Shown: one piece after another, positions 22,566 to 29,414 of the stretch | Position numbering within the stretch: position 1 is the first letter of the stretch | How the letters are laid out: each line of letters begins with the position of its first letter | Assembly: GCA_934717895.1 (NCBI GenBank) | Contig: CAKUZO010000016.1 | Coordinates: forward strand, 1 to 29,414 | Direction: 5' to 3' | Source of the DNA: an uncultured Candidatus Melainabacteria bacterium | Lineage (GTDB): Bacteria; Cyanobacteriota; Vampirovibrionia; Gastranaerophilales; Gastranaerophilaceae | DNA: 29,414 nucleotides | Notes under the pieces: generated by a model | Told to the model about the DNA's origin: nothing | The model's database searches: none | What the model saw: only the letters and a program-made list of their open reading frames with translations | Translations under genes and position numbers: made by a program

Positions 22566-23956
22566 TGAAAAATCAAGCACAATGGCTGGATAGAAAATTT
22601 TTAATAACTGAAAAAACAATAAAATTACTGGAAAATCTTTCATTAAACTATAAAATCAAGAAAACTAACGATAAAACATCAGGAATGGTAAAAATTGACG
22701 GTCATGAGTTGCAATCAATCCCATTTGAATATGTTGTTTCTCCGGTAACAGGCGTAAGCCCATTGACAGAATATTACACAATGGTAACTTATCTAAATAA
22801 AACAGGGCCTTTATTGTTGGGAGGGACTTTACTTGGACCTACAAATATGAGATTGGACGGTGTTGAACTTGAATCTGACAAAATTTCAAATAACGGTGCA
22901 ATTCTTGAAGCAAAAATAAAACTAACCTTTACTGAAGAAGAGAAAACAGGAAAGCAATACGCGGCCAAGGCTGCAAAGTATATTAGTCCAATTAAAAGGG
23001 ATTGTTATACCGAACCTCCTCAAGCCGTTGAAGACCTAATTTTAAAAGTTCTATATAATGGTATAGATATAACAGATGCAATATCTATCAATAAATGTAT
23101 TCATGATATGTATGCTTGTTCTCGTGCTGATACATTGCTATTGACTTTCAATGATGATAACAAAGTATGGGACGGTTGGCAGGCAAAAGCCGAAAATATC
23201 ATATCTGTTACTTACGGAGTTGCAAAATCAGGTGCAATGTTTATTGAATCCTTACTTCCCAGAAATGGAGAATATGAACTAAGGGCATCTTCAATTCCTC
23301 CAACAGCGAAAAAAGATAATAACAAATCTTGGGAGAATGTAAAATTTTCGCAATTTGCTAAAGAAATTGCAGATAGAAATGGTCTCGGATTTGAAATGTA
23401 TGGAGTAGAAGATAAATTATATTCATACGTTGCACAAGAAAATGAACCTGATTTTACATTTTTACAAAAGCGTTGTAATTTAGAAAGTTTAGCATTTGTT
23501 GTTTTTGATAAAAAACTCATAATTTATTCTGAAGAGTATCTTGAACAACAAAAACCTTTAGAAACCGTTGAAATTGATTCTGCTAAGGAATTTGAATATA
23601 ATGACAACTCCTTAAAAGGCTTAGGCTCATTGACAATCAAAAACGGTTCACTGTCAGGGGTATATAAAAGTACAAACGGACTAAGCAGAGTAGGCGAACG
23701 GATTATAAAAACGTTTATGAGCGGACAGGCTGAAGCTGATAGATTTGCAAAAGGATTATGGAGACAAGAGTGCAAAGAACTGGCATGTGGCTGGTTTAAA
23801 GATGCACTTATGAGAGAGTATTCCGCAGGGTCTATTATGGAATTAAAAACTCTAGGAGCAAATTCTTGGGACGGAAACGTTTTTATTTCCCATATAAGAC
23901 AAAATTATTTGAATTCAACTTCAAAAATCTTCTTTAGAAAGGCGGATATTAACTAA
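22565..23956 (+). CDS. baseplate hub protein, P2 gpD (late control D) family
   Basis: 463 residues from MKNQAQWLDRKF; this ATG overlaps the gpX stop. The first ~165 residues form an N-terminal extra domain (RKFLITEKTIKLLENLSLNYKIKKT, DGHELQSIPFEYVVSP, GPLLLGGTLLGPTNMRLDGVELES) that normal gpD proteins lack, resembling a gpU/baseplate-like unit. After a PPQAVEDLILKVLYNGIDITDAI linker comes the gpD-like region: ADTLLLTFNDDNKVWDGWQAKAENIISVTYG, YEQEN-type QENEPDFTFLQKRCNLESLAFVVFDKKLIIYS, and the closing domain with RQECKELACGWFKDALMREYSAGSIMEL. It forms the hub above the spike. The N-terminal addition is a possible fusion. Confidence 0.85.
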   Translation: MKNQAQWLDRKFLITEKTIKLLENLSLNYKIKKTNDKTSGMVKIDGHELQSIPFEYVVSPVTGVSPLTEYYTMVTYLNKTGPLLLGGTLLGPTNMRLDGVELESDKISNNGAILEAKIKLTFTEEEKTGKQYAAKAAKYISPIKRDCYTEPPQAVEDLILKVLYNGIDITDAISINKCIHDMYACSRADTLLLTFNDDNKVWDGWQAKAENIISVTYGVAKSGAMFIESLLPRNGEYELRASSIPPTAKKDNNKSWENVKFSQFAKEIADRNGLGFEMYGVEDKLYSYVAQENEPDFTFLQKRCNLESLAFVVFDKKLIIYSEEYLEQQKPLETVEIDSAKEFEYNDNSLKGLGSLTIKNGSLSGVYKSTNGLSRVGERIIKTFMSGQAEADRFAKGLWRQECKELACGWFKDALMREYSAGSIMELKTLGANSWDGNVFISHIRQNYLNSTSKIFFRKADIN

Positions 23957-24336
23957 TGGCTACAGTCATAGACAAGGGTATTATATCAACATTTGAAGAG
24001 GAAAAGGATTCAAATGGAAATCCAATTAAAGCAAGAGTATTGCCATCTGTTGCTCAATCTATGCCAACAAGACCTCTAGTAATTGTTTGGCATTTGAGAG
24101 GAGAAATGGGAAATCTAAAAGTCGGTGATGAAGTTTGGTTTGCATTGGCAAATGATTTAACTGGCATAATTTTAGAACGTGTAGATGGAGAATGGGGAAG
24201 TGTTATTCCTGGGAATGTTGAAATAACTGGTAATTTAAAAGCCCCAGATGTCACAACATCTGCAATCTCAAGTATAAATTCGCATGTTCATTCTAATGGT
24301 AATCAAGGCGGAAATACTGGAGCTCCAGTCGGATAA
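23956..24336 (+). CDS. baseplate spike protein, gpV-like
   Basis: A 126-residue protein overlapping the hub gene by one base. It has an OB-like N-terminal domain (IDKGIISTFEEEKDSNGNPIKARVLPSV, VWHLRGEMGNLKVGDEVWFALAND), a short beta-helix stretch (VIPGNVEITGNLKAPDV), and an end with His110-Val-His112 (SHVHSNGNQGGNTGAPVG). In P2 gpV the HxH at the tip binds iron and sharpens the needle. The spike is short compared with P2 gpV (211), like Mu gp45-type small spikes. Confidence 0.85.
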   Translation: MATVIDKGIISTFEEEKDSNGNPIKARVLPSVAQSMPTRPLVIVWHLRGEMGNLKVGDEVWFALANDLTGIILERVDGEWGSVIPGNVEITGNLKAPDVTTSAISSINSHVHSNGNQGGNTGAPVG

Positions 24337-24348
24337 TTGAGGTAAAAA

Positions 24349-24858
24349 ATGGTAAAGCAAGCTGAATGGAACAATATTACTTGGGGAGCATCTTCAAGAC
24401 AAGTTGCATTATTAAAATCAATAAAATTATCTAGGAAATTGAAGGTAGAAGAAAAAACAAGCAAAAAAGGTGGAAATAAAACGATTGTAAAATCGCTCGA
24501 ACCTGAAACTTTATCATTACAATATACCGCTTGTCTTTCGGCTTATTTAGACCCTCGTGGAGAATTTGAAATGCTAAAAAAAGCCGCAGGCATGCAGGAT
24601 TATTTTCACTTAGGAGGAACACAGATTTCAAAAAATCTGTATGAACTCGATGAAATCAATTTAGAAAACACTATTCTTGATAATTCGGGAAGAATTGTTG
24701 CAGGAGATTTAACTCTTAATTTCAATACGGAATCCGCACCTTCAACCAAGGGCGGTAAAGGAAAAAAGAAAAAAGGGAAAAAGGGGAAGAAAAAGAAGGG
24801 AGCATCTTTGAGTTTGTTTCCTGGAGCTGCTGCAAAAATTAAGGGGGTAGGTAAATAA
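24349..24858 (+). CDS. tail protein, tentatively gpU-like, with Lys-rich C-terminal stretch
   Basis: A 169-residue protein with TTGAGG upstream. The core resembles P2 gpU-type tail proteins: LEPETLSLQYTACLSAYLDPRGEFEMLKKAAGMQDYFHLGG, then LYELDEINLENTILDNSGRIVAGDLTLNFNTE. Near the C-terminus is a run of almost only Gly and Lys (KGGKGKKKKGKKGKKKKG) before a hydrophobic SLSLFPGAAAKIKG end. This basic spacer is not normal for gpU and may contact DNA, polyanions or the host surface. Assignment is tentative. Confidence 0.55.
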   Translation: MVKQAEWNNITWGASSRQVALLKSIKLSRKLKVEEKTSKKGGNKTIVKSLEPETLSLQYTACLSAYLDPRGEFEMLKKAAGMQDYFHLGGTQISKNLYELDEINLENTILDNSGRIVAGDLTLNFNTESAPSTKGGKGKKKKGKKGKKKKGASLSLFPGAAAKIKGVGK

Positions 24859-24859
24859 C

Positions 24860-25129
24860 ATGAAAGCACAAGGTAACGGAGCACCTGCACAATGCATAGA
24901 TAATTTGTTGAAATTATTTCAATATGAAGTTCCTTACGCTAGGTTGAAAGGTATGGACACCAAAATCGTAGATTTACCTCAAGATGAGGCAATTCAAACT
25001 GGGATAAATCATGTAACTTGGCTAGTTGAAAATTATGAACCTCGTGTTACTTTAGAATCAGTTTCGCATTCAATGGATGATTCTGGGAACATAATTTTCA
25101 CCCCAAATATTAAGATAAATGAGGAATAA
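24860..25129 (+). CDS. baseplate wedge protein, gpW/gp25 family
   Basis: An 89-residue protein with AGGGGGTAG upstream. IDNLLKLFQYEVPYARLKGMDTKIVDLP, then INHVTWLVENYEPRVTLESVSH, is the signature of the small wedge proteins of P2 gpW and T4 gp25 type: a loop near the N-terminus and the EPRV strand. It starts sheath assembly on the baseplate. It is followed by J and I, the usual order. Confidence 0.88.
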   Translation: MKAQGNGAPAQCIDNLLKLFQYEVPYARLKGMDTKIVDLPQDEAIQTGINHVTWLVENYEPRVTLESVSHSMDDSGNIIFTPNIKINEE

Positions 25130-25130
25130 T

Positions 25131-26288
25131 ATGGCAAAATTAGATTTAATTATCATAGATGATCAAGAAGAACATGATAATATAATGGATTTTTTGGAAA
25201 AGGAATTTGATGAAACTTTGTATCCTGGAGATGAGCGTAAAATATTTGCAGAAGTTATGACAAAATATTTTGTCCAATTTCTTGAAAGAGTCAATGAAAA
25301 AGCTAATCAACGATTTGCTCAATATGCAAAAGGTTTAATTTTAGATGCTCATGGAGCAAATGAAGATTGTGAAAGATTACCAAAAGTAAAAGCTACAGAT
25401 ATTGAACGTTTTAACATTTCAATACCTTTAACATTTAATGTAGTAATTCCAAAAGGTACAAAAGTAACCGCAGATAAAGAGAAATATTTTCAAACAAAAG
25501 AAGTAGCAGTAATTATGGCAGGTGATACATATGTTGATGTGGAAATTGAAGCATTAGAAGGTGGAGCGGATTTTAACGGATATGCGGTAGGAAGTTTGAA
25601 AAACTTGGTCGATTTGGTTGAATACGTTTCCAGTGTTACAAATTTAAACGGAACAAGTGGTGGTGATGATGGAGAACCATATCCGGAAGAAGATGGTGGC
25701 GTTGGAGATGCTCATTATTATGAAAGAATAAAATTAGCAAAAGCATCAAAATCAACCGCAGGTGCAGAAGATACATACATTTATTATGCGAAATCTGCGG
25801 ACCCGACAATTTCTGATGTTAAGGTAGTCTCACCTTCTGCGAATAAAGTTGTATTGTTAGTTTGTTGTAAGGATGGAACTATTCCAACTGAAGATATTTT
25901 GAAAAAAGTTTTAGCAAAGTGTTCCGCTAAAGAAGTTAGGGCATTAAATGATGAAGTGTCTGCAAAAGGAGTTACTCAAGTTCCTTATGATATTGAACTT
26001 TGTTATTACACATCTGAAGATGAAGAAACGACTACAGTAAATGAAGTTGAAGGAAAAGGTGGAAGTATTGAACGCTATAATGCTTGGCAGAGTGCTGAAA
26101 ATGGACGTGCTATTAACCCTGATAGAATTAGAAGTGAAATTTTAAAATCAGACAAAAAGCCAGTAGGTGCTGATTATGTCGAAATTATAAAACCGACTTA
26201 CAAAATTTTAACAGAAGAACAGGTTGCAAAATGGTCAGGGAAAGCAACTATTACACATAAAACTACAAGGCCGGAGATGAGTGAATGA
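25131..26288 (+). CDS. baseplate protein, gpJ family
   Basis: 385 residues starting MAKLDLIIID; the ATG follows GAGGAATAAT and an upstream in-frame ATG at 25119 lies in the previous gene. Matches gpJ-type wedge proteins: KYFVQFLERVNEKANQRFAQYAKGLILDAHGA, FNVVIPKGTKVTA, EALEGGADFNGYAVGS, a DPTISDVKVVSPSANKVVLLVCC segment, and RYNAWQSAENGRAINPDRIRSEILK. It links wedge parts around the hub. It overlaps gpI by 4 bases. Confidence 0.92.
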   Translation: MAKLDLIIIDDQEEHDNIMDFLEKEFDETLYPGDERKIFAEVMTKYFVQFLERVNEKANQRFAQYAKGLILDAHGANEDCERLPKVKATDIERFNISIPLTFNVVIPKGTKVTADKEKYFQTKEVAVIMAGDTYVDVEIEALEGGADFNGYAVGSLKNLVDLVEYVSSVTNLNGTSGGDDGEPYPEEDGGVGDAHYYERIKLAKASKSTAGAEDTYIYYAKSADPTISDVKVVSPSANKVVLLVCCKDGTIPTEDILKKVLAKCSAKEVRALNDEVSAKGVTQVPYDIELCYYTSEDEETTTVNEVEGKGGSIERYNAWQSAENGRAINPDRIRSEILKSDKKPVGADYVEIIKPTYKILTEEQVAKWSGKATITHKTTRPEMSE

Positions 26289-26878
26289 AACTTGCAGATG
26301 TAGATTTTAGGAAATTACTTCCTCAATTTATGAGAGAAGATAAATTTAATATGCTTTTTGCAGAGGCATCAAACAATTTTTGGCGGGATAAATCTTCAAC
26401 AATGGAAAAAATGTCTGTAATTGACCATATTGAAGATTTGAACGAAGCGGAATTGGACCAGTTAGCAAAAGATTCTGATATTTTTTGGTATATGCAATCT
26501 GCTGATATTGAAACCAAACGACAGGTTATAAAAGAAGCACCTTTGGTATTCAAACGCTTAGGTACAGTATGGGCAGTTGAAAAAGTTATGAATAATTACT
26601 TGGCTGGAAGTGAACTTATTGAATGGTTTGATTCTGAGGATATTCCTAACGGATATTTCAGATTTCAAACTGAAGATACTTCTATTTTAAAATCGGATAT
26701 TAAAACCTTTTTATCGATTTTAGAAAAGGTAAAACGAAAATCGCAATGGTTAGATTCTATAATTCTTCAACTAAAAGCAGTAGGAAGAGTTTATCCTGCT
26801 TTTGGCTTGATTGATAGAACTATTGAAACATATTACTTCCTTACAGAAGATGCAGTAGTAACAACAGGAGAGGAATAA
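26285..26878 (+). CDS. baseplate protein, gpI family
   Basis: A 197-residue P2 gpI-type protein: LEDLNEAELDQLAKDSDIFWYM-like region (HIEDLNEAELDQLAKDSDIFWYMQ), KEAPLVFKRLGTVWAVEKVM, ELIEWFDSEDIPNGYFRFQ, then KVKRKSQWLDSI. It connects baseplate and fibres. The ATG overlaps the gpJ stop and its own stop overlaps the next ATG. Confidence 0.92.
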   Translation: MKLADVDFRKLLPQFMREDKFNMLFAEASNNFWRDKSSTMEKMSVIDHIEDLNEAELDQLAKDSDIFWYMQSADIETKRQVIKEAPLVFKRLGTVWAVEKVMNNYLAGSELIEWFDSEDIPNGYFRFQTEDTSILKSDIKTFLSILEKVKRKSQWLDSIILQLKAVGRVYPAFGLIDRTIETYYFLTEDAVVTTGEE

Positions 26879-27555
26879 TGGCAGAAGAGTATATTGCCTA
26901 TACATTAACAAGTGCTGGCCGTGATATTATTACAAGAATTATAGCAGGGCTTAATGTTACATTTAAACGTATAGCACTTGGTGACGGTTTTGATTATAAC
27001 ACCGAAGGCTTTTCACAAAGAACCACATTGGTCAATGAAGTAAAATCGCTAACAAATTTGACAATGAAAATTACAAGTACAAATGTAATAGAGTTATTGG
27101 CAAAGTTTTCCAAGGGGGATTTGACTGACAGTTTTTATTTTCGTGAAATTGGAGTCTATATTGTTGACCCGGATGATGAAAGCCAAGAAATATTATATGC
27201 TTACGGAAATAAAAATGATAAAGGAGAATATTTGACTCCTCATGTGGATAATTATGCAATCCAAAAAGAATTGCCGTGTTTGTTATCTTGTGGAGTTGCC
27301 TCAAATGTCCATATTAACGTATCTGACAATCAACTAACAACAACCATAGATTTTAAAGAAAGTGATTGGGTTTTAGATAAAAAAACTGAAATTTATTCGT
27401 TAAATCTTGGGGAAATCAATGAAAGTTTGAGAATTTTTAAAACCACAACAGGGGGAAAGGTTCAAACTTCCTTGGTTGAAATAAATCGAGATTCAACAAA
27501 TCTTACAACGTTAAAATCATTAGCCGCGTTTGATGGCTGCGTAGTTTGTATTTAA
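26878..27555 (+). CDS. tail-collar fibre protein (DUF3751-like)
   Basis: A 225-residue protein. The opening LTSAGRDIITRIIAGLNVTFKRIALGDGFDY, then LVNEVKSLTNL and FYFREIGVYIVDPDDESQEILYAYGN, is the N-terminal domain of P2 gpH-type tail fibres, which docks on gpI. Full gpH proteins are over 600 residues, while this one ends after about 225 without a receptor-binding part. The tip is probably supplied by the separate small fibre gene at 27645. Confidence 0.88.
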   Translation: MAEEYIAYTLTSAGRDIITRIIAGLNVTFKRIALGDGFDYNTEGFSQRTTLVNEVKSLTNLTMKITSTNVIELLAKFSKGDLTDSFYFREIGVYIVDPDDESQEILYAYGNKNDKGEYLTPHVDNYAIQKELPCLLSCGVASNVHINVSDNQLTTTIDFKESDWVLDKKTEIYSLNLGEINESLRIFKTTTGGKVQTSLVEINRDSTNLTTLKSLAAFDGCVVCI

Positions 27556-27586
27556 TAGATAATAAAAATTTGAGAGTGCGAATATT

Positions 27587-27614
27587 ACAGGTGCAGAATT
27601 CGCATCTGTTTTTT
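27587..27614 (+). terminator. intrinsic terminator between collar fibre and tail fibre genes
   Basis: ACAGGTGC (27587-27594), loop AGAATTC, GCATCTGT (27602-27609) with one G-U pair, then a T run ending at 27614. It separates the constant tail operon from the variable fibre gene and may set its expression level. Confidence 0.75.
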
Positions 27615-27644
27615 GTTGCTCTTTTTTAATAAGGGAGATTTTAA

Positions 27645-28148
27645 ATGACTGAATTTGTAAAGGTTGCAGGTGTTGAAACACCTATTGAAGTCGCACAGAT
27701 TTTAAATAAAATTATTAATGAAAAAGGGAATATTGATTTAGACAATTTGTCAGAAGTTGGAGAGAAAAGATTTAGCGATTTATCCAGTTCAATTACGGAT
27801 GTAAAAAATAGTGTAAGTAGTCTAACAACTACTGTTAATGGGAAAATCGGAGCCACAGTTTCTAAGGCTGCAAACGGATACATCAAATTTACTAATGGGA
27901 TGATTCTGCAATGGGGAAGTTTCACCGGAGGAGATAGTATTTCTATTACCTTTCCTGTAGCTTTTTCTTCTGCTTGCCGCGGACTTTCTTTTGTAACAAC
28001 AAGAGCAAGTGATACTTCAAGGCTTGCAGGAACACATCTAAATTCAGCACCTTCTACAACAAAATTTGTCGCATCATCTATCAATACCAATGGTGGAGGC
28101 TCTGGTGTTATAAAAACAAATGTAAGGTGGATTGCTACAGGGTATTAA
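27645..28148 (+). CDS. tail fibre protein with gp53-like C-terminal receptor module (expressed copy)
   Basis: A 167-residue protein with AAGGGAGA upstream. Residues 1-80 are a helical docking and trimerisation stalk (IEVAQILNKIINEKGNIDLDNL, then DLSSSITDVKNSVSSLTTTVNG). At ANGYIKFTNGMILQWGSF begins the C-terminal tip of the kind described for phage gp53-like fibres (IKFTNG-x-ILQWG, FPVAFSSAC, ending WIATGY). The junction lies at 27891-27916, in codon phase with the same element in the silent cassettes downstream. This is the only cassette joined to a start codon and stalk, so it should be the active form. Confidence 0.9.
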   Translation: MTEFVKVAGVETPIEVAQILNKIINEKGNIDLDNLSEVGEKRFSDLSSSITDVKNSVSSLTTTVNGKIGATVSKAANGYIKFTNGMILQWGSFTGGDSISITFPVAFSSACRGLSFVTTRASDTSRLAGTHLNSAPSTTKFVASSINTNGGGSGVIKTNVRWIATGY

Positions 28149-28384
28149 TTACTAATGGAGTGATTATTCAGTGGATGCACTTTACAGATTTAACTCCAAA
28201 TGGATGGACATATACCCTTCCAATTACATTCAAGAGTTGGGGGGTAATAGTTGCAATGGAGGCAAACATTACAAGTAATGCAGCTCATTCAATTATATCA
28301 GGTTGTATGATAAATACAAATCAGTTTAATATCACTTCAAACAAGAATTCTACTCCAATTTATGTTATTTCAATCGGTTACTAA
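28148..28384 (+). CDS. silent tail-fibre tip cassette 2 (+ strand)
   Basis: 79 codons from ITNGVIIQW to ISIGY and TAA. It follows the active gene head-to-tail but in a different frame (its first codons overlap the upstream TAA), with no ribosome site, so it is not translated as it stands. In another frame an ATG at 28127 opens the same product as MDCYRVLITNG, with no Shine-Dalgarno. The tip pattern (LPITF) matches the other cassettes, with an unusual W-M-H after the junction instead of W-G. Confidence 0.75.
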   Translation: MTNGVIIQWMHFTDLTPNGWTYTLPITFKSWGVIVAMEANITSNAAHSIISGCMINTNQFNITSNKNSTPIYVISIGY

Positions 28385-28415
28385 TTACGATGAGTTTTTT
28401 ATATTTTTTGATGAA
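28385..28415. other. convergence point between + and - fibre cassettes
   Basis: 31 bases between two facing stop codons. It has GATGAG, six T, ATA, six T, GATGA, and only the start of the junction repeat (AATTAC on the + side, AATTC on the - side). It marks where cassette orientation switches, perhaps an old recombination joint. Confidence 0.5.
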
Positions 28416-28643
28416 TTAATAGCCAATTGCAAACCAATTAAATGTGGCATCACAGACAAACTTACAACCTGTTTTGGTTTTTGATACTGGGTATCCCCAA
28501 CCATTATTTGTACTATTGTCTCTTATGAGAAATGCACCAACATAATAGTTTGTACTAGAAAAGGATACAGGGAAGGTAATCGCTTTTGGGCTGCTACTTG
28601 AACCCACATTTGCACCCCACTGCAAACACACCAAATTAGTAAT
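28416..28643 (-). CDS. silent tail-fibre tip cassette A (- strand)
   Basis: 76 codons ending FNWFAIGY. The entry reads ITNLVCLQWGANVG, differing from the consensus ITNGVIIQWG. The middle contains ITFPVSFSSTNYY. No ribosome site or stalk precedes it, so it is a reserve module read only if recombined into the fibre gene. Confidence 0.7.
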   Translation of the reverse strand: MTNLVCLQWGANVGSSSSPKAITFPVSFSSTNYYVGAFLIRDNSTNNGWGYPVSKTKTGCKFVCDATFNWFAIGY

Positions 28644-28885
28644 TAATAGCCTATTGCGACATATCTAATTAACAACCCTGGAGTATTCCAATGTCCTCCG
28701 CCATGTCCTCCTGTCGTAACAGTAAAATTAGTTTTTGAAAGTGCAGTACAAAGAATGCCTAAACAATTATCTGAACCTGAACTAATTAAACAACCTAACT
28801 GAGGTACAGTAGAAAATGAAATTGCAAATTTTGTAGAGGTGGCAGATTTAGCTGTTCCCCAACAAATAATCACACCATTAGTAAA
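28643..28885 (-). CDS. silent tail-fibre tip cassette B (- strand)
   Basis: 81 codons from FTNGVIICWGTAKS to IRYVAIGY. It has a Gly/His-rich loop (TTGGHGGGHWN) that is not seen in the other tips and could bind a different receptor or a metal. Its stop lies within the junction repeat that starts cassette A. Confidence 0.7.
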   Translation of the reverse strand, partial: FTNGVIICWGTAKSATSTKFAISFSTVPQLGCLISSGSDNCLGILCTALSKTNFTVTTGGHGGGHWNTPGLLIRYVAIGY

Positions 28886-29113
28886 TTAATAACCTACCGA
28901 AAAATAATATCCTCCAATTCCTTCTGAGATAGGGGAATACAGTAAAAAGGAACCATTATCTCTCTTCCCTGAAGCATAGCAAATTCGACCAGCGCCAACA
29001 TCGTTAGCAATTACGATATAATCTGCTTGGAAAGATATAGGGAAATGTATTATTGAAATAGCGGCATTATTTATAGAAAAAGCCCCCCATTGGATAATCA
29101 CACCATTAGTAAT
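28886..29113 (-). CDS. silent tail-fibre tip cassette C (- strand)
   Basis: 76 codons from ITNGVIIQWGAF to GGYYFSVGY, with IIHFPISFQADY in the middle. An upstream ATG at 29134 in the same frame gives MACYRILITNG, but that ATG is only the out-of-frame reading of the end of cassette D. No ribosome site is present. Confidence 0.7.
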   Translation of the reverse strand: MTNGVIIQWGAFSINNAAISIIHFPISFQADYIVIANDVGAGRICYASGKRDNGSFLLYSPISEGIGGYYFSVGY

Positions 29114-29355
29114 TAATATCCTATAGCAAGCCATAACGAATAATTACTAATTGTGGTTCGCAAGATGCAACCAGTAGTTGTAAAATTACCAGAAGCATTA
29201 AATGTCTGTAATGGAGTATTTATATTTGCCCTTGCGTATGTTGAGTGCATCATAAAACAATACAAATTTGAAGTAAAAGCCGTAGGGAATTTTATAGAAA
29301 TATTGCTAGTCGGAATTGTTAAACCACCCCATTGAATAATCACACCATTAGTAAT
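29113..29355 (-). CDS. silent tail-fibre tip cassette D (- strand)
   Basis: 81 codons from ITNGVIIQWGGLT to YSLWLAIGY, with IKFPTAFTSNLYC. The entry site is the cleanest copy of the junction repeat (29327-29356). The cassette would fuse in frame to the active stalk by recombination at 27891-27916. Confidence 0.7.
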   Translation of the reverse strand: MTNGVIIQWGGLTIPTSNISIKFPTAFTSNLYCFMMHSTYARANINTPLQTFNASGNFTTTGCILRTTISNYSLWLAIGY

Positions 29356-29414
29356 TTAAAAACCAACTGTAATATAACCAAAGCCCCTTGGGACGTTTTT
29401 GTTAAAATTGACAG
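29356..29414 (-). CDS. silent tail-fibre tip cassette E (partial, runs off window)
   Basis: The last 18 codons of a further cassette, ending VPRGFGYITVGF, with its TAA at 29358-29356 directly before the junction repeat of cassette D. This shows that the array continues beyond the right edge. Confidence 0.6.
   Translation of the reverse strand, partial: VNFNKNVPRGFGYITVGF

Larger units (their letters stand above)
27891..29356. repeat. junction repeats of the tail-fibre cassette array
   Basis: A conserved element, best copy ATTACTAATGGTGTGATTAT followed by TCAATGGGG, occurs at 27891-27916 (+, active gene, with differences), 28147-28174 (+), 28615-28644 (-), 28857-28887 (-), 29085-29114 (-) and 29327-29356 (-). 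Copy spacing on the - strand is 227-243 bases. Each copy holds the previous cassette's TAA and the first codons (T-N-G-V-I-I-Q-W) of the next one, always in the same codon phase. Copies are imperfect: 28615-28644 has AATTTGGTGTG and 28857-28887 has one extra T. Confidence 0.85.

Noticed and set aside
27641..28090. - strand 149-codon frame opposite the tail-fibre gene
   Set aside because: It is the shadow of the fibre gene (27645-28148), with no ribosome site and no recognisable pattern.
29153..29335. + strand 60-codon frame at the right end
   Set aside because: It is antisense to fibre cassette D, which has clear similarity to the other cassettes. It has no ribosome site.
27645..29414. Diversity-generating retroelement (template/variable repeat) as the explanation of the fibre array
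   Set aside because: The modules differ in length and at all kinds of bases, not mainly at A positions. No reverse transcriptase is in the window, and the repeats mark module borders rather than a template copy.

Overview
This window is part of a tailed-phage genome, most likely a prophage. Coding is almost entirely on the + strand, base composition is AT-rich, and TGA is used as a normal stop. The host looks like a low-GC, probably gut-associated bacterium. The many small Cys-rich and coiled-coil early proteins and the YopX-family paralogues recall prophages of uncultured gut bacteria and Firmicutes, but the sequence alone does not fix the host. No chromosomal gene, tRNA, rRNA, CRISPR array or insertion sequence was seen.

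Layout. (1) 1-4551: an early-type operon of about 15 small, often overlapping genes. It holds three YopX-family paralogues, zinc-ribbon and Cys-rich proteins, a 19-residue membrane peptide, and one gene broken by a frameshift at a run of nine A. It ends in a perfect stem-loop at 4544-4568. (2) 4626-5375: a tyrosine recombinase without the usual N-terminal core-binding domain. (3) 5376-5956: a regulatory interval. It contains what looks like a compact type I toxin-antitoxin locus (a 24-residue hydrophobic peptide on the - strand with a + strand antisense RNA that has a near-consensus promoter and a terminator), seven 10-bp repeats, and an intrinsic terminator in the leader of the next operon. 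(4) 5957-9206: a minor-tail gpZ-like protein, a C5-cytosine DNA methyltransferase and a ParB/N6-adenine methyltransferase fusion. (5) 9207-9550: a gene-free, hairpin-rich stretch directly before the terminase, a candidate cos site and/or structured RNA. (6) 9551-17437: a lambda-type packaging and head module (Nu1, A, W-like, B, C with nested Nu3-type scaffold, D, E, FI-like, FII-like). (7) 17437-27555: a P2/Mu-type contractile tail (sheath, tube, frameshifted assembly chaperones, tape measure, X, D, V, U-like, W/gp25, J, I, collar fibre). (8) 27645-29414: a short tail-fibre gene followed by an array of at least six alternative fibre C-terminal modules, one more on + and at least five on -, separated by a shared junction repeat. 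This looks like a shufflon-style host-range switch and runs off the window.

How it works together: lambda-type terminase and head genes package DNA into a capsid joined to a contractile P2-like tail. The methyltransferases probably protect phage DNA from restriction. The fibre array would let the population vary its receptor-binding tip. The two most interesting loci are the invertible-looking fibre array and the small toxin/antisense locus. Lysis, replication and repressor genes are not in the window.
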